A stretch of DNA of 64,000 bases, from assembly GCF_031755915.1 (NCBI RefSeq), contig NC_083379.1, positions 17,035,501 to 17,099,500 on the forward strand. The letters run 5' to 3'. Below are positions 1 to 13,100 of the stretch, piece after piece. The notes beneath the pieces were generated by a model. That model saw only the letters and a list, made by a program, of their open reading frames with translations. It was not told the DNA's origin and ran no database searches. Within the stretch, counting starts at the first letter, position 1, and every line of letters begins with the position of its first letter. The DNA is from Ziziphus jujuba (lineage: Eukaryota > Streptophyta > Magnoliopsida > Rosales > Rhamnaceae). The translations under genes were made by a program, and so were the position numbers.

Positions 1-495
1 ACGAGGAAATGGGAATGTCAAAGATAAAGATAAAAGCTATTTCCTAAGCAAGAAGAACAAAATGATATTGGGGTAGCATTTGTTTTTATTGTGATATGAG
101 TAACATAATAATATTGGAAACTGAGGGAGCATGGACGAAATGTTAATGTTAGGGTAAAATTTAATTGGATCAATGTGCAATAGATTAATATTAGAGGATT
201 TGATGCCATGGGTTTTAAAATCGAGTACCTAAATTATAAAATCCTAAAACGAGGCCCTTTCATTTTGACATTTTTTATAAAAATAAATTTTGGTATTATA
301 TGTTCTTTAGTTTTACCCATACAGGAATGTGAAGAAGGATAAAGATTGAATGATGGGGATCATATGTAACTAATGAATTTGATATTTTTTAAAATTTAAT
401 TTCAAACCTTTATTTGTTTATATAATTATTGAAACTAATTAATAATTCTACAAAAGCTAAGGAAACTTATTTTTTGTTTATATCAACAATGTATA
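1..495. other. Unassigned AT-rich DNA upstream of the kinase pseudogene
   Basis: No coding frame, repeat family or structured RNA was recognised here. It lies 5' of the receptor-kinase relic and could hold decayed upstream introns of that gene, but no conserved kinase exon can be read. Confidence 0.4.
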
Positions 496-2143
496 GGCCC
501 TGAAAAGTGAAGAGAATTAGATTGGTAAACACAACACAAGATTATAGATGGAATTACTAGAGGAATTTTATATCTTCATGAAGATTCTCGACTTAGAGTT
601 ATACATCGTGATTCGAAAGCTAGCAATGTCTTGTTAGATACAGATATGAATCCAAAAGTATCCAACTTTGGCTTGGCCAAGATGTGTGGCATTGATCAAA
701 CTCAAGGAAACACCAAAAGAATTGTTGGAACTTAGTAAGTTTATCTAGTTCATAAAACATATAATTTTCCAGAATAAAAATTTCATTTACTAATTTATAT
801 CAATCATTATGTTAAAAGGAATTAATATATATATATATATATTTGTTGAACAAAGCCACGTATAGTTGAATTTATCTGTTGCAATATATAGATTAATTAA
901 ACGACAAACAATAGGGTGAAAACTTGGTGTGCTATTTGCCCTTACCTCTGTTAATCAACAATATTTCTCATCTAGTAGTTTCTTCCAGTATATTCTTGTG
1001 TCTCCTCATTACTTTCGGTATCTGTTCTCTAACAACTTCTTATATGGTACATGTAGACATTGAAGATACAAAGATATGTTTATGTGGAAATAGCGGCGCA
1101 AAAAGTCATTATTTCCTCACATAATAATTAGAGTTTGAATTTCTTTTAAGCATATAAATTGTATAAACCATATTGAACTAAGGTTGTTGTTCTGAAGAAA
1201 TAATAATTTCTACCAATGGATCATTTTCGCATCGACTCTTTTTGCTTTTTGCAAATTATTTCGTTCATAGAGGAGAGAAATTGATGTTATAGTAGTTCAT
1301 GCTCTTTTTTATTTATTCATTCTCCATATACATGTCCTGACTTTTTTCTTAGTTATTTTTTGTTTTTTGGTAATATTGACCAGTATTTGATTGCTAGTGT
1401 ATATATGCATACGGTTTAATTAACTCAATTTACTACTTATGAATTACAGGCTCTAAAGATATATAAGAAAACACTTAGAAAATATGATATCCATAAAAAT
1501 AGTTGATTAATTTGAGGTGTTGCATATTAATCTAATTAAATTTTTATTTGTGATGTACTGATGCAAAATATTTGGGCTTTCAATTATCCCCAAAAAATGG
1601 TTACATGGCTCCAGAATATGCAATGGAAGGATTATATTCTATTAAGTCGGATGTTTTCAGTTTTGGAGTAACTTTGCTTGAGATCCTGAATGGGAAAAGA
1701 AACAATGGCTTTCATATCACCGATTTTGTGCCTAGCCTTGTAGCATATGTAAGCTTCATGCAGCATAAACAATATAATTTCACTTAAAGTACTATTGTAT
1801 ATTTTATTAAGAAAAATTACTGTCATATATTGCTATGAAAGAGTACTACTACCCAATTATATATGCGACTTCTTGAATATTATCAATTGGTGATGTAGGC
1901 TTGGCAATTGTGGAATGAAGGGAAAGGGATGGAGTTAATGGATCCATTGATAAAAGATTCATGTTCTCCGAGTGAGACTGTTGCGGTTTGTCCAGATTGG
2001 GTTATTATGTGTCCAAGAAGATGCAGACAAAAGGCCTACCATGTCTACAGTTGTATTGATGCTGAAAAGTTAATCTTTAGCCCTTCTCCGACCTAAGAGA
2101 CTTGCATTCTTTGTGGGAAGATTTACGGAGCTCCCTGAAATAG
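496..2143 (+). pseudogene. Cysteine-rich receptor-like kinase (CRK/DUF26 type) pseudogene, kinase C-lobe only
   Basis: Three exon relics of a plant membrane receptor Ser/Thr kinase. Exon 1 (496-734) reads through the catalytic loop and activation segment ([25 protein letters not shown]). Exon 2 (1598-1748) holds [11 protein letters not shown] and SDVFSFGV. Exon 3 (1899-2143) holds AWQLWNEGKGMELMDP and, after a frame change, QIGLLCVQEDADKRPTMS. This exon pattern and wording are typical of the CRK/DUF26 and related S-domain RLK group. Damage: in-frame stops at 508 and 526, HRDL changed to HRDS, the metal-binding Asp of DFG changed to Asn (664-666), a frameshift near 1985, and a stop near 2065. 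Intron 1 keeps a GT donor at 735, but the base expected as the G of its acceptor is A just before 1598, and it is unusually long (863 bp). Extracellular domains, membrane segment and N-lobe are absent. Whether it is CRK or another DUF26-like subfamily is not certain. Confidence 0.85.
735..1597 (+). other. Enlarged first intron of the kinase pseudogene
   Basis: The donor is a good GTAAGT. The acceptor end reads as an A run before TGGTTACATG and lacks AG. At 863 bp it is much longer than intron 2 (1749-1898, with normal GT and AG ends), so it may contain an unrecognised insertion. It includes a short TA repeat near 825-842. No coding frame inside resembles a known family. Confidence 0.45.
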
Positions 2144-2698
2144 GTATTGATTTTTACTCTATCAATACTATGGCAGATTCTGATATTGTGCCCCGTTGAG
2201 TCAAGGAATAGTAACTCTATATGTACTATTATCTGCAAAGATGGATTTTCCTTTTTTTTTTTTTTTAGTAAAATTTGATAGAAGCATGACCAATTATTTT
2301 TTGTTGCTAAATATGTGATCAATTCACCAATAAGGTGTAAAAACAGATTTCAGATATTAAAAGTGCTTTTGTCAGTGCTTCTGTAAAATGAAATTGGTTT
2401 ATATGCTGACGTGCTTTTCAGTATGAATAGCGCTTTACCAAAAATAGGTTTAGTAATGTAAGAAAAAATGGAATATAGTAAAAGTTATAAGAAATGAGCC
2501 TGGGATATCCCATGTAAAATTTGGTGATAACTAGTCATCTTCTCGCAAGCTAAAATAAACAAGTCAAACTGGCTATTAAGTGTTTGGATGAGCTTTGCAA
2601 AAATTCTCGCTAAAAGGGTTCGTGCTCTTGAATCAAAGGTATTCTGTCAGAGGAACAACTAGAGAAGTGAAAGCTGCAGTCGTAGGGGGACCCGTGTG
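2144..2698. other. Unassigned intergenic DNA
   Basis: AT-rich sequence 3' of the kinase relic with no recognisable domain or terminal repeat. Repeated words resembling AGTGCTTTT and AGCGCTTT occur around 2350-2440 and could be remains of a small inverted-repeat transposon, but no termini could be defined. Confidence 0.3.
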
Positions 2699-2722
2699 CC
2701 CCCCCCCCCCCCCCCCCCCCCC
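2699..2722 (+). repeat. Poly-C tract (24 bases)
   Basis: An uninterrupted run of C, followed by AA and a CT-rich tail. Length in the read should be treated with caution, because homopolymers this long are prone to sequencing and assembly error. Confidence 0.9.
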
Positions 2723-2845
2723 AACCTACCCTCTATTTTTATTTTTTTTTGTTTCCTTTTATATTTTAAGTAATTTTTCTTTCCAATTTTCAAATTTGTC
2801 TCCAAAAGTGTAATGGTGCTTCCTCTCTTCCATTCTTAGGGGAGA

Positions 2846-2940
2846 TGCTGTTGGATTATCCGTATGACAGTTCATAGAGTTTTTCCTAGGATCAGAGCTT
2901 ACCTAGAGTTCTAGGAAGGGATCCTATATGGGTTGTGACA
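2846..2940 (+). repeat. Terminal fragment of a forward-oriented family-A long LTR
   Basis: The last 65 bp or so align by eye with the end of forward LTR D (43070-43133). Shared features are TTTTCC, a GATC-containing AGGCTTAYCTA-like segment, GGATCCTA and the final GGGTYKTGACA. It abuts a reverse-oriented copy starting at 2941, so two family-A LTRs meet head to head here. Confidence 0.6.
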
Positions 2941-3164
2941 CTTCCACCTTACTATAAGAGATTCCACAAAAGACAGCAGTTCAATAACAAAGTATGAGAA
3001 TATAAATACTAGAAATAGTTTAATAAATAAAAAATACCTTTAAACATTCATGTCTGCGCATATCACCCTCTTAGTACGGTACTACACTTCTATACCGCTT
3101 TACAAACACACTAAGTGCATAAATGTAGATAAAAGAGTGATAGAACAACAATAATAATAATAGT

Positions 3165-3292
3165 ATAACTTGCTTGAGAGCTACCACATTTGCCTGAAGG
3201 CTGTCATACTTGCCTGAACACTGCCACAGTTGCTTGAAGGCTATTATTCTTGTTCGAAGGGTGTAATACTTGTCCAAAGGCTGCCGTATAAT
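3165..3292 (-). repeat. 28-bp minisatellite (CTTGCCTGAAGGCTG-type units)
   Basis: About five diverged units of roughly 28 bp, each a variant of ACTTGCYTGAAGGCTRYCATA. Cognate arrays sit at the same place in the other long LTRs (about 20565-20695, 26945-27090, 27505-27585, 33640-33775 inverted, 44330-44400). Confidence 0.7.
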
Positions 3293-3640
3293 AATAATGA
3301 TAATAAAAAAAATATAATAATAACTAATAATAAATACAGTAATAATTAGCAATAATGATGGTGATGATAATAATAAAAAATAAAAATAAATAAATAAATA
3401 ATAAAAATATTAATAATCACAATAATTAATAATATCAACTACGATAATAATTAAAAACCATATCAATGATAAAAAATAATAATAATAATAATAACAATAA
3501 CAATTATAAATAATAGTAGTAATAATTATAATAATAATAATCATAATAATAATAAGTCATTAGCAACAAATAATAATAATAATCCCATAACGATTAATAA
3601 TTTTAATAACAACAATAATAATATTAATAACAAATATGAT
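3290..3640. repeat. AAT/ATA microsatellite in LTR copy 1
   Basis: Imperfect AAT-type trinucleotide array with interspersed AAC and ATG. Its position next to the 28-bp minisatellite is conserved in all family-A LTRs, so it is part of the element. Predicted Ile/Asn-rich peptides over it are artefacts. Confidence 0.8.
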
Positions 3641-4139
3641 ACAAATAGAAAATCATAATCATGAATACATAAAATAAAATAAAATAAAGTATAATAAAAT
3701 GAAATAAAATATTAAAATTTGTAAATATACTACGAAATATGCACACTCGTAACAGAGGTACATATGACACCATATAACATGCTAATATGAGATCCCATGA
3801 TATCAGTTACCACAGGTACACTGCTGCCAATACGGTCTGGGATCGTTCTTCATAATGGCCGTTCAACCCTCTGGACTCGTAGGTAGCAGAATTACAAGGC
3901 TAAGCTACTCATGACGTGAATCGGACCATTGCCCTCGTACGGTGTGATACCTACAAACATCACATAATATATATAAGATATATATATACATATATATGAA
4001 AAAGATTCTTGATGCACCATACGATATACCAATGGTGCCAGACAGTACCCGGCATCTCGAGCACTACCTGACGGAGAGGTTAAAGAGAGAAACTTGCAAT
4101 CGGTCACCTTAGCGTCTCGCAGCACTGACTGCTAATAAC

Positions 4140-4700
4140 TAGCCATGGCTAAAATAATCATCCTTCGACCTAGGAGAGGGTGGTTAATGCTCACTGAGCA
4201 AATATACTTGAGAATTCTCAGGCCCAAAGCTATCATAGAATGGTCGTACGTATATGCATACTAGTCCATCATGACATCCATCCTACGACGAGTGGGGAGG
4301 ATGACTGATGCTCGCTATGTAAATATACTTACCTACCCTCTCTCACCCCAGCTCACAAATGATGATCTTGCAGCCAAGAACGGGGGCGGTTGATGCTCAC
4401 TGTATAAATATACTTGCCAACCCTCAGATTCATAGCTCCCAGAGGATGACCATAATAAAATAAACAATCACCTTGTGGCCAATAAGGAGGGTGGCTAATG
4501 CTTACTGTGTAAACATACTTGACAACCCTCAGCTCTATAGCTCCCATAGGATGACCATTATAAAGTTAAGAATCACCCTGCGGCAAAGGAAGGGGGGTGG
4601 TTGATGCTCACTGGGTAAAAATACTTACCAACCCTCACTTCCATGGCTGCCACAAGATAGTTATAATATAATAAACAACCATCTACAGGATAACCATATA
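4140..4700 (-). repeat. Array of about 105-bp units inside LTR copy 1
   Basis: About five diverged units built on ATGCTCACTG, ATACTTGCCAACCCTC, CCATGGCTCCCA, GATGACCATAATATAATAA and AAGGAGGGGGTGG. The same array is best preserved in the right LTR of element A (45200-45740). Confidence 0.75.
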
Positions 4701-6583
4701 TACGCGTGCACTAATCAATAATATAGTACAAAACACTAGTACTGTATGGTGCATGTAAAAACTATAAAATTTTACAATATTTTAAATACCAAAATTTTGA
4801 TAAAATACAACGAGTGTGTACACTTTTATTAAATTCATAAAATTCTATATTTCCTTTTAAACTATGGCATAAATCCAACGATTTTACAAAATTAATTATT
4901 ACCAAAATAATTTCAATTTCACAAGTTCCAATACACAAATATATTTTATACATTAAAAATTATTATTCTTCTTAAATCCTTCAAATTTATTTATGCAAAA
5001 TTTATATTAAATCATATAAAATTTAGATTCAACTTAATTTCAGACAATATATTTTATCATGCAAAACAAATATAATAGTAAAATTCAAGAATAGTTTCAA
5101 CAATAAATAATCATAAATAATTTCTCCAAAACCATATAATAAATTTTTACATAACAAAAATATTTAAATCACATAAAATAGCACAATAAAATCAACTACA
5201 ATTCTCCTAACTTTAGAACATAAATAATATATTTCAAAATTCTAAATAACATAAAATATATATGCATACTCATCTTTATTCACACAATTATATTTATTCT
5301 TCTATATACATAACAAAATCCTTTTAACAAGTATATACATGCTTATATACATATTTATAAAAGTATATATATGTATATATATATACAAATAATGTACGTT
5401 CATATACACTCAAATATACATATACATAATCACATATGTTCACATACATACATAGGTATTCATGTATATATACATTTTTTTTAACAGGCATATATATATG
5501 TACATTCATATGCTCAAATATATATATATATATATACAAGCATCTACACACATACGAAAGGAGTACCCACATATACTTAAGCATGTATATGTATACTAGA
5601 ATTTGCATTACAAACATACATGCACATATTTATACATTATTATGTATAATTTAACACAATTATTATGTTAAATACAAAATTTACTCAAAAATGGAAAATT
5701 CTCAAATACACCACCAGAATTTACAAACAACGTGCCAATAGAAAAGCTAAAGGGATGAGGAACATGATGCTAACCTCCATTGGGCTCAAAGCAGCCAACA
5801 TCAGTCGAAAAATGGTTGAAAAGTTTCGGCTAAACTCCCCTTCATGTATCTAACAAACAGTTTGGAATTTCAATGAATGGAAGTCATTTTTTAGATCAGG
5901 TGGTTGGAAACTAGGGGATAGACCAAAATAGTGGCTGAAAACCGTCAAAATATCAGTGAATGGAAGGTTACTGACCGCCGACATTGGACTAACGATCTCA
6001 GTGCATCCACCAGCCAGACGGCCAAAAACTTGGTTGTTGGCATCACTCGACTATGGGCTTTCACTTCGGCCAATGCGTGTCATTGGCCGGTCAAAATGTG
6101 GCCAAACGGCCGATCAATGGAGAAAGAGAGAGAGAAAGGTGGTTTTCATGCGGGGAGGAAGAGAGAGAAAATGAGAGGGGGAGCCGGAAAATAAAAGGAA
6201 AAAGGAAAAGAAAAGAAAGAAATAAAAATATTTTATTATTATTTTTATGGTGACACATTGCACTATCAGTTGGTGACACATGGTACATCCACTAATTGGT
6301 GCCATCTGGCACCCATCAATGACTCTTCTACCCAGTAAAGTCAATCCTAGAATAATTAGCCACAACTCTAAAAACCCACAAATTTTCAACCGTCGGTCCT
6401 AATTGAGTGTGCTAACAGTCCACTGACTCGTATCGACAAGTACTTCGCCATAGTAACTTGCTCTACAAAATTCCTCTCGCAGTAAAACATCGACCATGGA
6501 ACCCAATTGGTAAACCCCAATCAACTTTAATCAAACTTGGTCATAAATTCAAATTCGGGGCATTTTCTCAGATTGGGATGTTA

Positions 6584-9500
6584 AAATAATAATAACAATA
6601 ATAATACATGATAATAACATTAAAAATAATCATAATAAATAATAATAATTTGCAATAATGATAACAATAATAATAATATAAAAATAATAACGATAACAAT
6701 ATTAATATTTATATGGACAACAACAATAACAATATTAATAACAAAAACAATAACCCTAATAATGAATAATAACAACTATGGTAATAAATGACAACAATAT
6801 CAATGATATGTAACAGCCCAGTCCATCCGCATGACATATTGTCCACTTTGGTCACAATCCGCACTGTTTTAAAAGGCCTTTCAGTGGTTTAGGGGTCCCA
6901 CCCCTTCATCTGTCAGTCCCACTAACCTGGACCTCTCAGGCCCAACCGAGATATTGTCTGCTTTGGAAGCTAGGCGGTGAGCCCAATACTACCCCTCATG
7001 GTTTTGCTTCCTCACAGGAAGGCCTCTTAAGGAAAAGGTATCCACACCCTCTTATAAGACATGCTTTGTTTCCCTTTCCAACCGATGTGGGATCTCACAA
7101 CCCACCCCCCTTGGGGCCCAGCCTTGTTGCTGGCACACCGATCCGAGTTCGGCTCTGATGCCAACTATAACAGCCTAGTCCACCTTCATGAGATATTGTC
7201 CTCTTTGGGCCCAACCTGCAAGGTTTTAAAAGGCCTCTCAGTGGTTTAGGGGTCCCACCCCTTCACCTGCCAGTCCCATTGGCCTAGGCCTCTCAAGCCC
7301 AGCCGAGATATTGTCTGCTTTGGAAGCTAGGTGGTGAGCTCAATCCTACCTCTCACGGTTTTGCTTCCTCACAGGAAGGCATATTAAGGGAAATGTATCT
7401 ACAGCCTCTTATAAGGCATGTTGCGTTCCTCTTTCCAACCGATATGGGATCTCACATGATAAATAATATAAATAGTAACAATAATGATTATAATAATAAA
7501 AATAATGATAATAATAATAATAATAATAATAACAATTACGATATTAATAACAATAACAACGATAAATAGTAATAATAATGTCATTAACAAAAAATAATAA
7601 TAATTCCATAACAATTAATAATTTTAATAATAATAATATTTTTTTCTTTTGTTAATATAATAATAATAATAAAATTACTAGGAGTTATAAAACTAAACTA
7701 TTCATAGACCGAATCAGATCGTTGCTCCCATACGGTGTGGTACATACAAATATAATATAATATATATACATATGTATGAAAAAGATACTTGATACACCAT
7801 ACGATATATCAGTGGTGCTAGATAGTACCCGGCAGCCCAACCACTACATGACGAACGGCTGATGCTCACCACGCAAATATATTTGCTTGCCAGGACGACT
7901 GTGTATATAACTTAAGTGCTGATCCATAATATAATAAACAACCATCTTATGCTCATGTGCAAATATACTTGCTAACTCTCAAGTCCATGGCCCTCACAGA
8001 ATAGCTATAATATAATAAATAATCATTATGCGACTAAGGAGAGGGGCGGCTGAGGTTCACTGGGCAAATATACTTACCAACCCTCAGGTCAATAACACTT
8101 ATAGGATATCCATAATAAACAACCATCCACAGGATGACCATAGTACTTACGTTCTAATCAACAATACAGTATAGAATACCAATACTGTATGGTACATCTA
8201 AAAAGAATAAAAATTTACAATATCATAAACACCAAAATTTTGATAAAATACAATTGTGTTTATATACTTTTACTAAACATATAAAATTTTATATTTTCTT
8301 TTAAACAACCATATAAGTCTAACAATTTTGTAAAATTAATTAGTAACAAAATTATTTCAATTCCACAATCTATCCAAACACACAAATATATTTTATACAC
8401 TAAAAATTATTATTCTTCTTAAATCCTTAAAATTTATTTATTCAAAATTACATTAAATCAGATAAAATTTACATATATCTTAATTTCACACAAATACATT
8501 TATTATGCAAAATAAATATAACAGTAAAATTTAACAATACTTTTAACAATAAATAATCACAAATAATTTCTCCAAAACCATATAATCAATTTTCGATAAA
8601 AAATATATTTGAATCATATAAAATAACACAGTAAGATCAACAACAATTCTCTTTATTATAGAACATACATAATATTTTTCAAAATTCGAAATAACACAAA
8701 ATATATATCTATAAACATCTTTATTTACAAAAAAAAAATATATATATATATATATATTCATCTATATACATAACAAAATCCTTTTAACAACCATATACCA
8801 ACTCATATACATATTTATAAAAATATATATATGTGTATATATATATACAAATAATGCACATTCATATACACTAAGATCTACATACATAGATACTCATGTA
8901 TATATACAATTCTTTTAACAAGTATATATATATATTCATATACTCATATATATATATATATATAAGCATCTACACACATGCCAAAAGAGTACCTTCATAT
9001 ACTTACGCATGTATATATACATAAGAATATGCATTACAGACATACATGCACATATTTATACGTAGTTATGTACATACACATAAAATTTAACATAATTATT
9101 ACGTAATTTACTAAAAAATGGCAACTTTTCAAATACACCACCATAATTCACAAACAAGGTATCAATAGAAAGCTAAAGGGATGAGGAACACGCTACTAAC
9201 CTCCATTGAGCTCAACACCATTGAAGTTAGGTAGAAACGATCGAAAAGTTTTGGATCTCACGAACGCTTTGGAACTTGGATGAATGGAGGTCACTTTTGA
9301 GATCAGGGGATCGAAAACTAGGGGAAGGGACTGAGATCATGGGCGAAAACCACTGAAAAAATGGGGAATGAAAGGCTACTAGTTGTCGATATTGAACCGC
9401 CCATCTCGGCACGTCTGTAGACTAGACGGCCAAAAACTTGGCCACCAGTGATGCCCGACCGTGGCTCTCACACCATCCGGTGCATGTTGCTATCCGACAA

Positions 9501-10167
9501 CCGAAAAGTGGGAGAGGGAAAAGAGAGAGGTTTTTTTCATGCTGGGAAGAAGAGAGAGAAAAGTAGGGGGAGGAATGTTCTCCTGGGGGAAAGACACAGA
9601 AAAAGAAAGGGGGAGATGGAAAAGAAAAAGAAAAAGGAAAAGAGAAAAAAATATATTTTTGTTATTATTATTTATGTGGTGACATGTGGCACCATTGGCT
9701 GATGATACGCAGCACTACTAGTTGGTGACACGTGTCAACCATCAAGGACTCTTCTACATATTTCACTATGTAGTAAAGTTAATTCTAGAAAATTAGGCAC
9801 GACTTTACAGACCTATAACTTTTCAACCGTAGGTCCAGTTTAAGCGTGTTACTAGTCTACGGACTATCACATAGTACCTGAGTCAGCATCCAAATCCATA
9901 TAGATAAATAGTCAACTCCGGACTCGCTAATCAATCTAGATCGTATCTTATTTTTATCATAACTTTCTATTCTTAGCTTCGATTTTGGCATACTACTAGT
10001 CTACAAGTTTATGTCGATAAGTACTTTACTGTGGTACCTCGGTCACCATAAAATTCTTCTCATAGTAAAAAGTTGACCCTGGAACCTACTTGGTCAACCT
10101 CGATCAACCTTGGTCAAATCCCATCAAAACTTCAAACTTGATGCATTTTCTCTAGTCAGGGTGCTAC
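6584..10167 (-). repeat. Family-A long LTR, copy 2 (truncated, reverse; carries a TRIM)
   Basis: It begins inside the AAT microsatellite (about the first 700 bp of LTR missing). It is interrupted by a TRIM at 6809-7456, then continues through the shared modules to GCATTTTCTCTAGTCAGGGTGCTACA at 10167. The CACGTG motif at 9729-9734 lies in its GTGACACGTG segment. No interior or partner LTR follows; a copia relic starts immediately. Confidence 0.75.
6804..7461 (-). mobile_element. Complete TRIM (terminal-repeat retrotransposon in miniature) with TSD
   Basis: Two 291-bp direct repeats, 6809-7099 and 7166-7456, flank a 66-bp interior, and the whole is bracketed by perfect TGATA duplications (6804-6808, 7457-7461). 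Read on the minus strand, each LTR begins TGTGAGATCCCACATCGG (with one or two changes) and ends GGGCTGTTACA. The interior starts with a primer-binding site TGGCATCAGAGCC (7151-7163; one mismatch to the initiator-Met-tRNA site) and ends with a purine tract AAGGGGGGTGG before the 3' LTR. The two LTRs differ at very roughly 15% of sites by eye, so insertion is old. No coding sequence: mobility would have depended on enzymes from other elements. It sits in the AAT microsatellite of LTR copy 2. Confidence 0.92.
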
Positions 10168-13100
10168 ATATTGTTAAAACTAGAATTAAAGGTTCAGTCG
10201 ATAGCTCAACCTCTACTGGACTTAATGATAAAAAAAAAAGTAAAGTAGAACTTAAATAGAGATTTGAAGGTATTATATATTCTATAACAAGCTATAGCAA
10301 ATGAAAATTTTCCCATGATCATGAGTGCAACAAGTGCCAAGGATGCATGTGGTATCTTACAGGATGAGTTCCATGCAAAAGGTACACACTCTAAATTACT
10401 AACTCATAGAAGAGAGTTTGAAAATTTGAAGATGAAAGAATCTGAATATGTTAAAGATTACCACTTTTAGAATTAAAGAGTTGGTAAATCAAATGAAAGC
10501 ACATAGGGAAGATATTTTTGATATAAAATTTGTTGAGAAAATATTAATCATGGTTACTAAAAATATGATGCAATAGTGATTAGTATTGAATAGTAAAAAG
10601 ATATTTCTCAACTTTCAGCAACACAGTTAATGGCCTCTTTACAAGCTTTTGAAAAAAGATTGTGTGCCCGAAGTGAAAAGTTTGTTGAAAGTGAATTTCA
10701 ATCTAAATGTAATGCACCATCTAAAAAATCAAAACATGGATGGAAAAAATTAAAGAAAAAATTTAGAGGAGAGAGCTCTAAAAACGATGTACATAGAAAG
10801 TCCAAAGTACTCTCCTTATGGTATTTGTAAAAGGTCAAAACTATAAAAAGATTGTTGGTTTTTCATAAACCACAATGCATGAAATGCAAAAAAATGGGCC
10901 ACATGGAAAAAGATTGTCTCTTTAGAAAAAAAAAATACAAAGCTAAGTTCTCTGTAGATAAACAAGATGCTTGAATAATGTTTTATGCTTATCAAGTTGC
11001 AATGGAAGCAGAAAATGACAAGTGATATATCGATAGTGGCCATAATCACATGACTAGTGGTACAAATATTTTTTTTACATTATTGATACATCATGTAAAT
11101 CACAAGTCAGATTGGTAAATGGAATACTATTGGAAGCAACTGGAAAAGGTACTATAGCTGTCCAAACAAAAAAAGGAGAAAAGCTTATGCACAATCTTCT
11201 CTTAGTTCCCAACTTGAAGCAAACTTTACTAAGTGTAGGCCAAATGATACAAAATGACTATTCTCTACATTTTGAAGGAGACTCATGCAAAATTTGTGAC
11301 AACGATGTGAACATAGCCAACGTCAAGATGGAATAGAAAATTTCCTATTTAGTAGAGATATAGCAATAATGTAGCTATGATGGCACAATAAGATGATGTA
11401 TGGCTTTAATATCCATGCATTGAGTCTTTTGCATAAGAAAAATATGATGAAAGATTTGTCATCAATCAAAGAAAATGAAGTTGTTTGTGAAAGTGGTTTT
11501 TTTAGAGAGCAACACCATCAATCATTAAGCTCAAGCAAATCATGAAGAACTAAAGGCTCTCCAGATTTGGTGAAATGTATGTATGCCCAATGAGAACTCC
11601 AACACACAACCAAACTAGATACTTTACTCTTTTCATTAGTGATTACTCACAAATGACTTGGGTATACTTTATGTGAGAATGATCATAAGTTTCTGAGTTT
11701 TTCAAAAAATTCAAAAATAACATTGAAAGTTAAAGTCATTGTAAAATAAAAGTGTTAAAGAACAATCGTGGTACAGAATATAACTTTAGATAGTTTACTA
11801 AATTTTGTGAATATGAAACTATTGAACATCAAATGACAATTGGCAATGCTTTGAACAAAATGGTGTACCAGAAAGAAAAAATAGAATTATTATGGAGATG
11901 GTAAGAACTATGCTGAAAGCTAAAGGCCTTCCAAATAAGTTTTGGGCTAAAGCTATTTACACAGTAGTCTATCACTTAAACAAGTGTCCAATAAAAATGG
12001 CTCAAAATCATATGCTAATTGAGGCATGGAGTGGGTGAAACCTTTCACAGAATATCTTAAAATGTTTGGTTATATTTGCTGTGTTTACCTTCATCCCAAT
12101 TTCAAGTTGCATTTCCATCAAATTCCACGTCCCGACTGGTACTAATTAGTATATCAACTCAACCTTTAACTTCAAGATAAGAAAATGTAAAAGAAGAATA
12201 AGAGCCAAAGACTCCCAATTAGACGCAAACCTTTCAACATGATGAGTTTACTCTTGATTTGCCATTAAGAAAAGTGCGGTGTGTATCAAAATATGAAGTT
12301 TGTCACTTTGTCACAATAGAGCCTGAAAGCTTTGAGGTGGCATTAAAGCAAGATATTTAGGTGAAAGAAATGCAAAAAGAAATATAAATGATTGAAAAAA
12401 ATCAAAATGGGAGTTAATGGAACTGCCTATAGACAAAGAATTCATTGGAGTTAAGTGCATTTTCAAAACAAAACCTAACTTGGATGGTTCAATTTAGAAG
12501 CATAAACAAAGACTTCTATTGAAAGGCTATGTACAACATTTTGGTTTGGATTACAATGAAGCATTTGCTATGATAGCTTGATTAGACACAATTAAAGTGC
12601 TCACAACATTCATTGCTAAGAAAAAATGACATATTGTTCAACTTAATGTGAAGTCTACATTTCTTAATGGATAACTTGAAGTAGAAATCTATGCTAAACA
12701 ATCACTTGGGTTCAAAATTTCTAGAGAATAAATAAAGCTGCTCTTAAATTGAAAAAAGCTTTATATGGACTAAAACAAGCTTTAAGAGCCTAGTATAGTA
12801 GAGTCGATAGATATTCATAATCAAGGATTTAGGAGGAGTAAAACTGAACCAATATTTTACATCAAGACCTAAGGTAAAAATGCTCTCATTATTTCCCTAT
12901 ATGTGGATGATCTGACCCACATAGGAAAGAATGAAAAATGATGTGAGAGCTTAAAGAAGATATGATGAAGAGTTTTGAAATGACAAATATGGGTGATGCA
13001 TTACTTTGTTGACATTGAAATAAACTAACAAAAGAAAGGGATTTCCATATCTCAAAAGAAGTACACTAAAACAAAATTAGAAAAGTTCAGAATGAACAAT

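Larger units (their letters stand above)
2941..6583 (-). repeat. Family-A long LTR, copy 1 (about 3.6 kb, reverse)
   Basis: It aligns module by module with the LTRs of element A: the segment holding TACCGCTTTA, a 28-bp minisatellite, an AAT microsatellite, a block holding TACGGTSTGG, a 105-bp-type array, AT-rich sequence, a TA/TATG-rich stretch, a GA-rich purine stretch, GTGACACATGG-type motifs, and the end GCATTTTCTCAGATTGGGATGTTA. The first 180 bp or so of the LTR (the TGTCAAGACCC end) is missing, and the final TGTTACA reads TGTTAAA. It runs straight into the AAT tract of copy 2. There is no coding capacity; frames inside it are low complexity. Confidence 0.75.

Noticed and set aside
2595..2813. 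72-codon frame with a proline run
   Set aside because: The proline run is a poly-C tract; no homology on either side.
3165..3292. Regular short repeats with similar spacing, at first glance CRISPR-like
   Set aside because: Units are diverged, contiguous and lack unique spacers; the same minisatellite recurs in each LTR of a plant genome.
5931..6389. Lys/Arg/Glu-rich frames in LTR copy 1 and the similar ones at 9448-9702
   Set aside because: They fall on the purine-rich block of the family-A LTR, are not kept in the other copies, and have no domain.
6809..7456. Pair of direct repeats considered as a simple tandem duplication
   Set aside because: Equal 291-bp repeats, TSD, primer site and purine tract show it is a TRIM.
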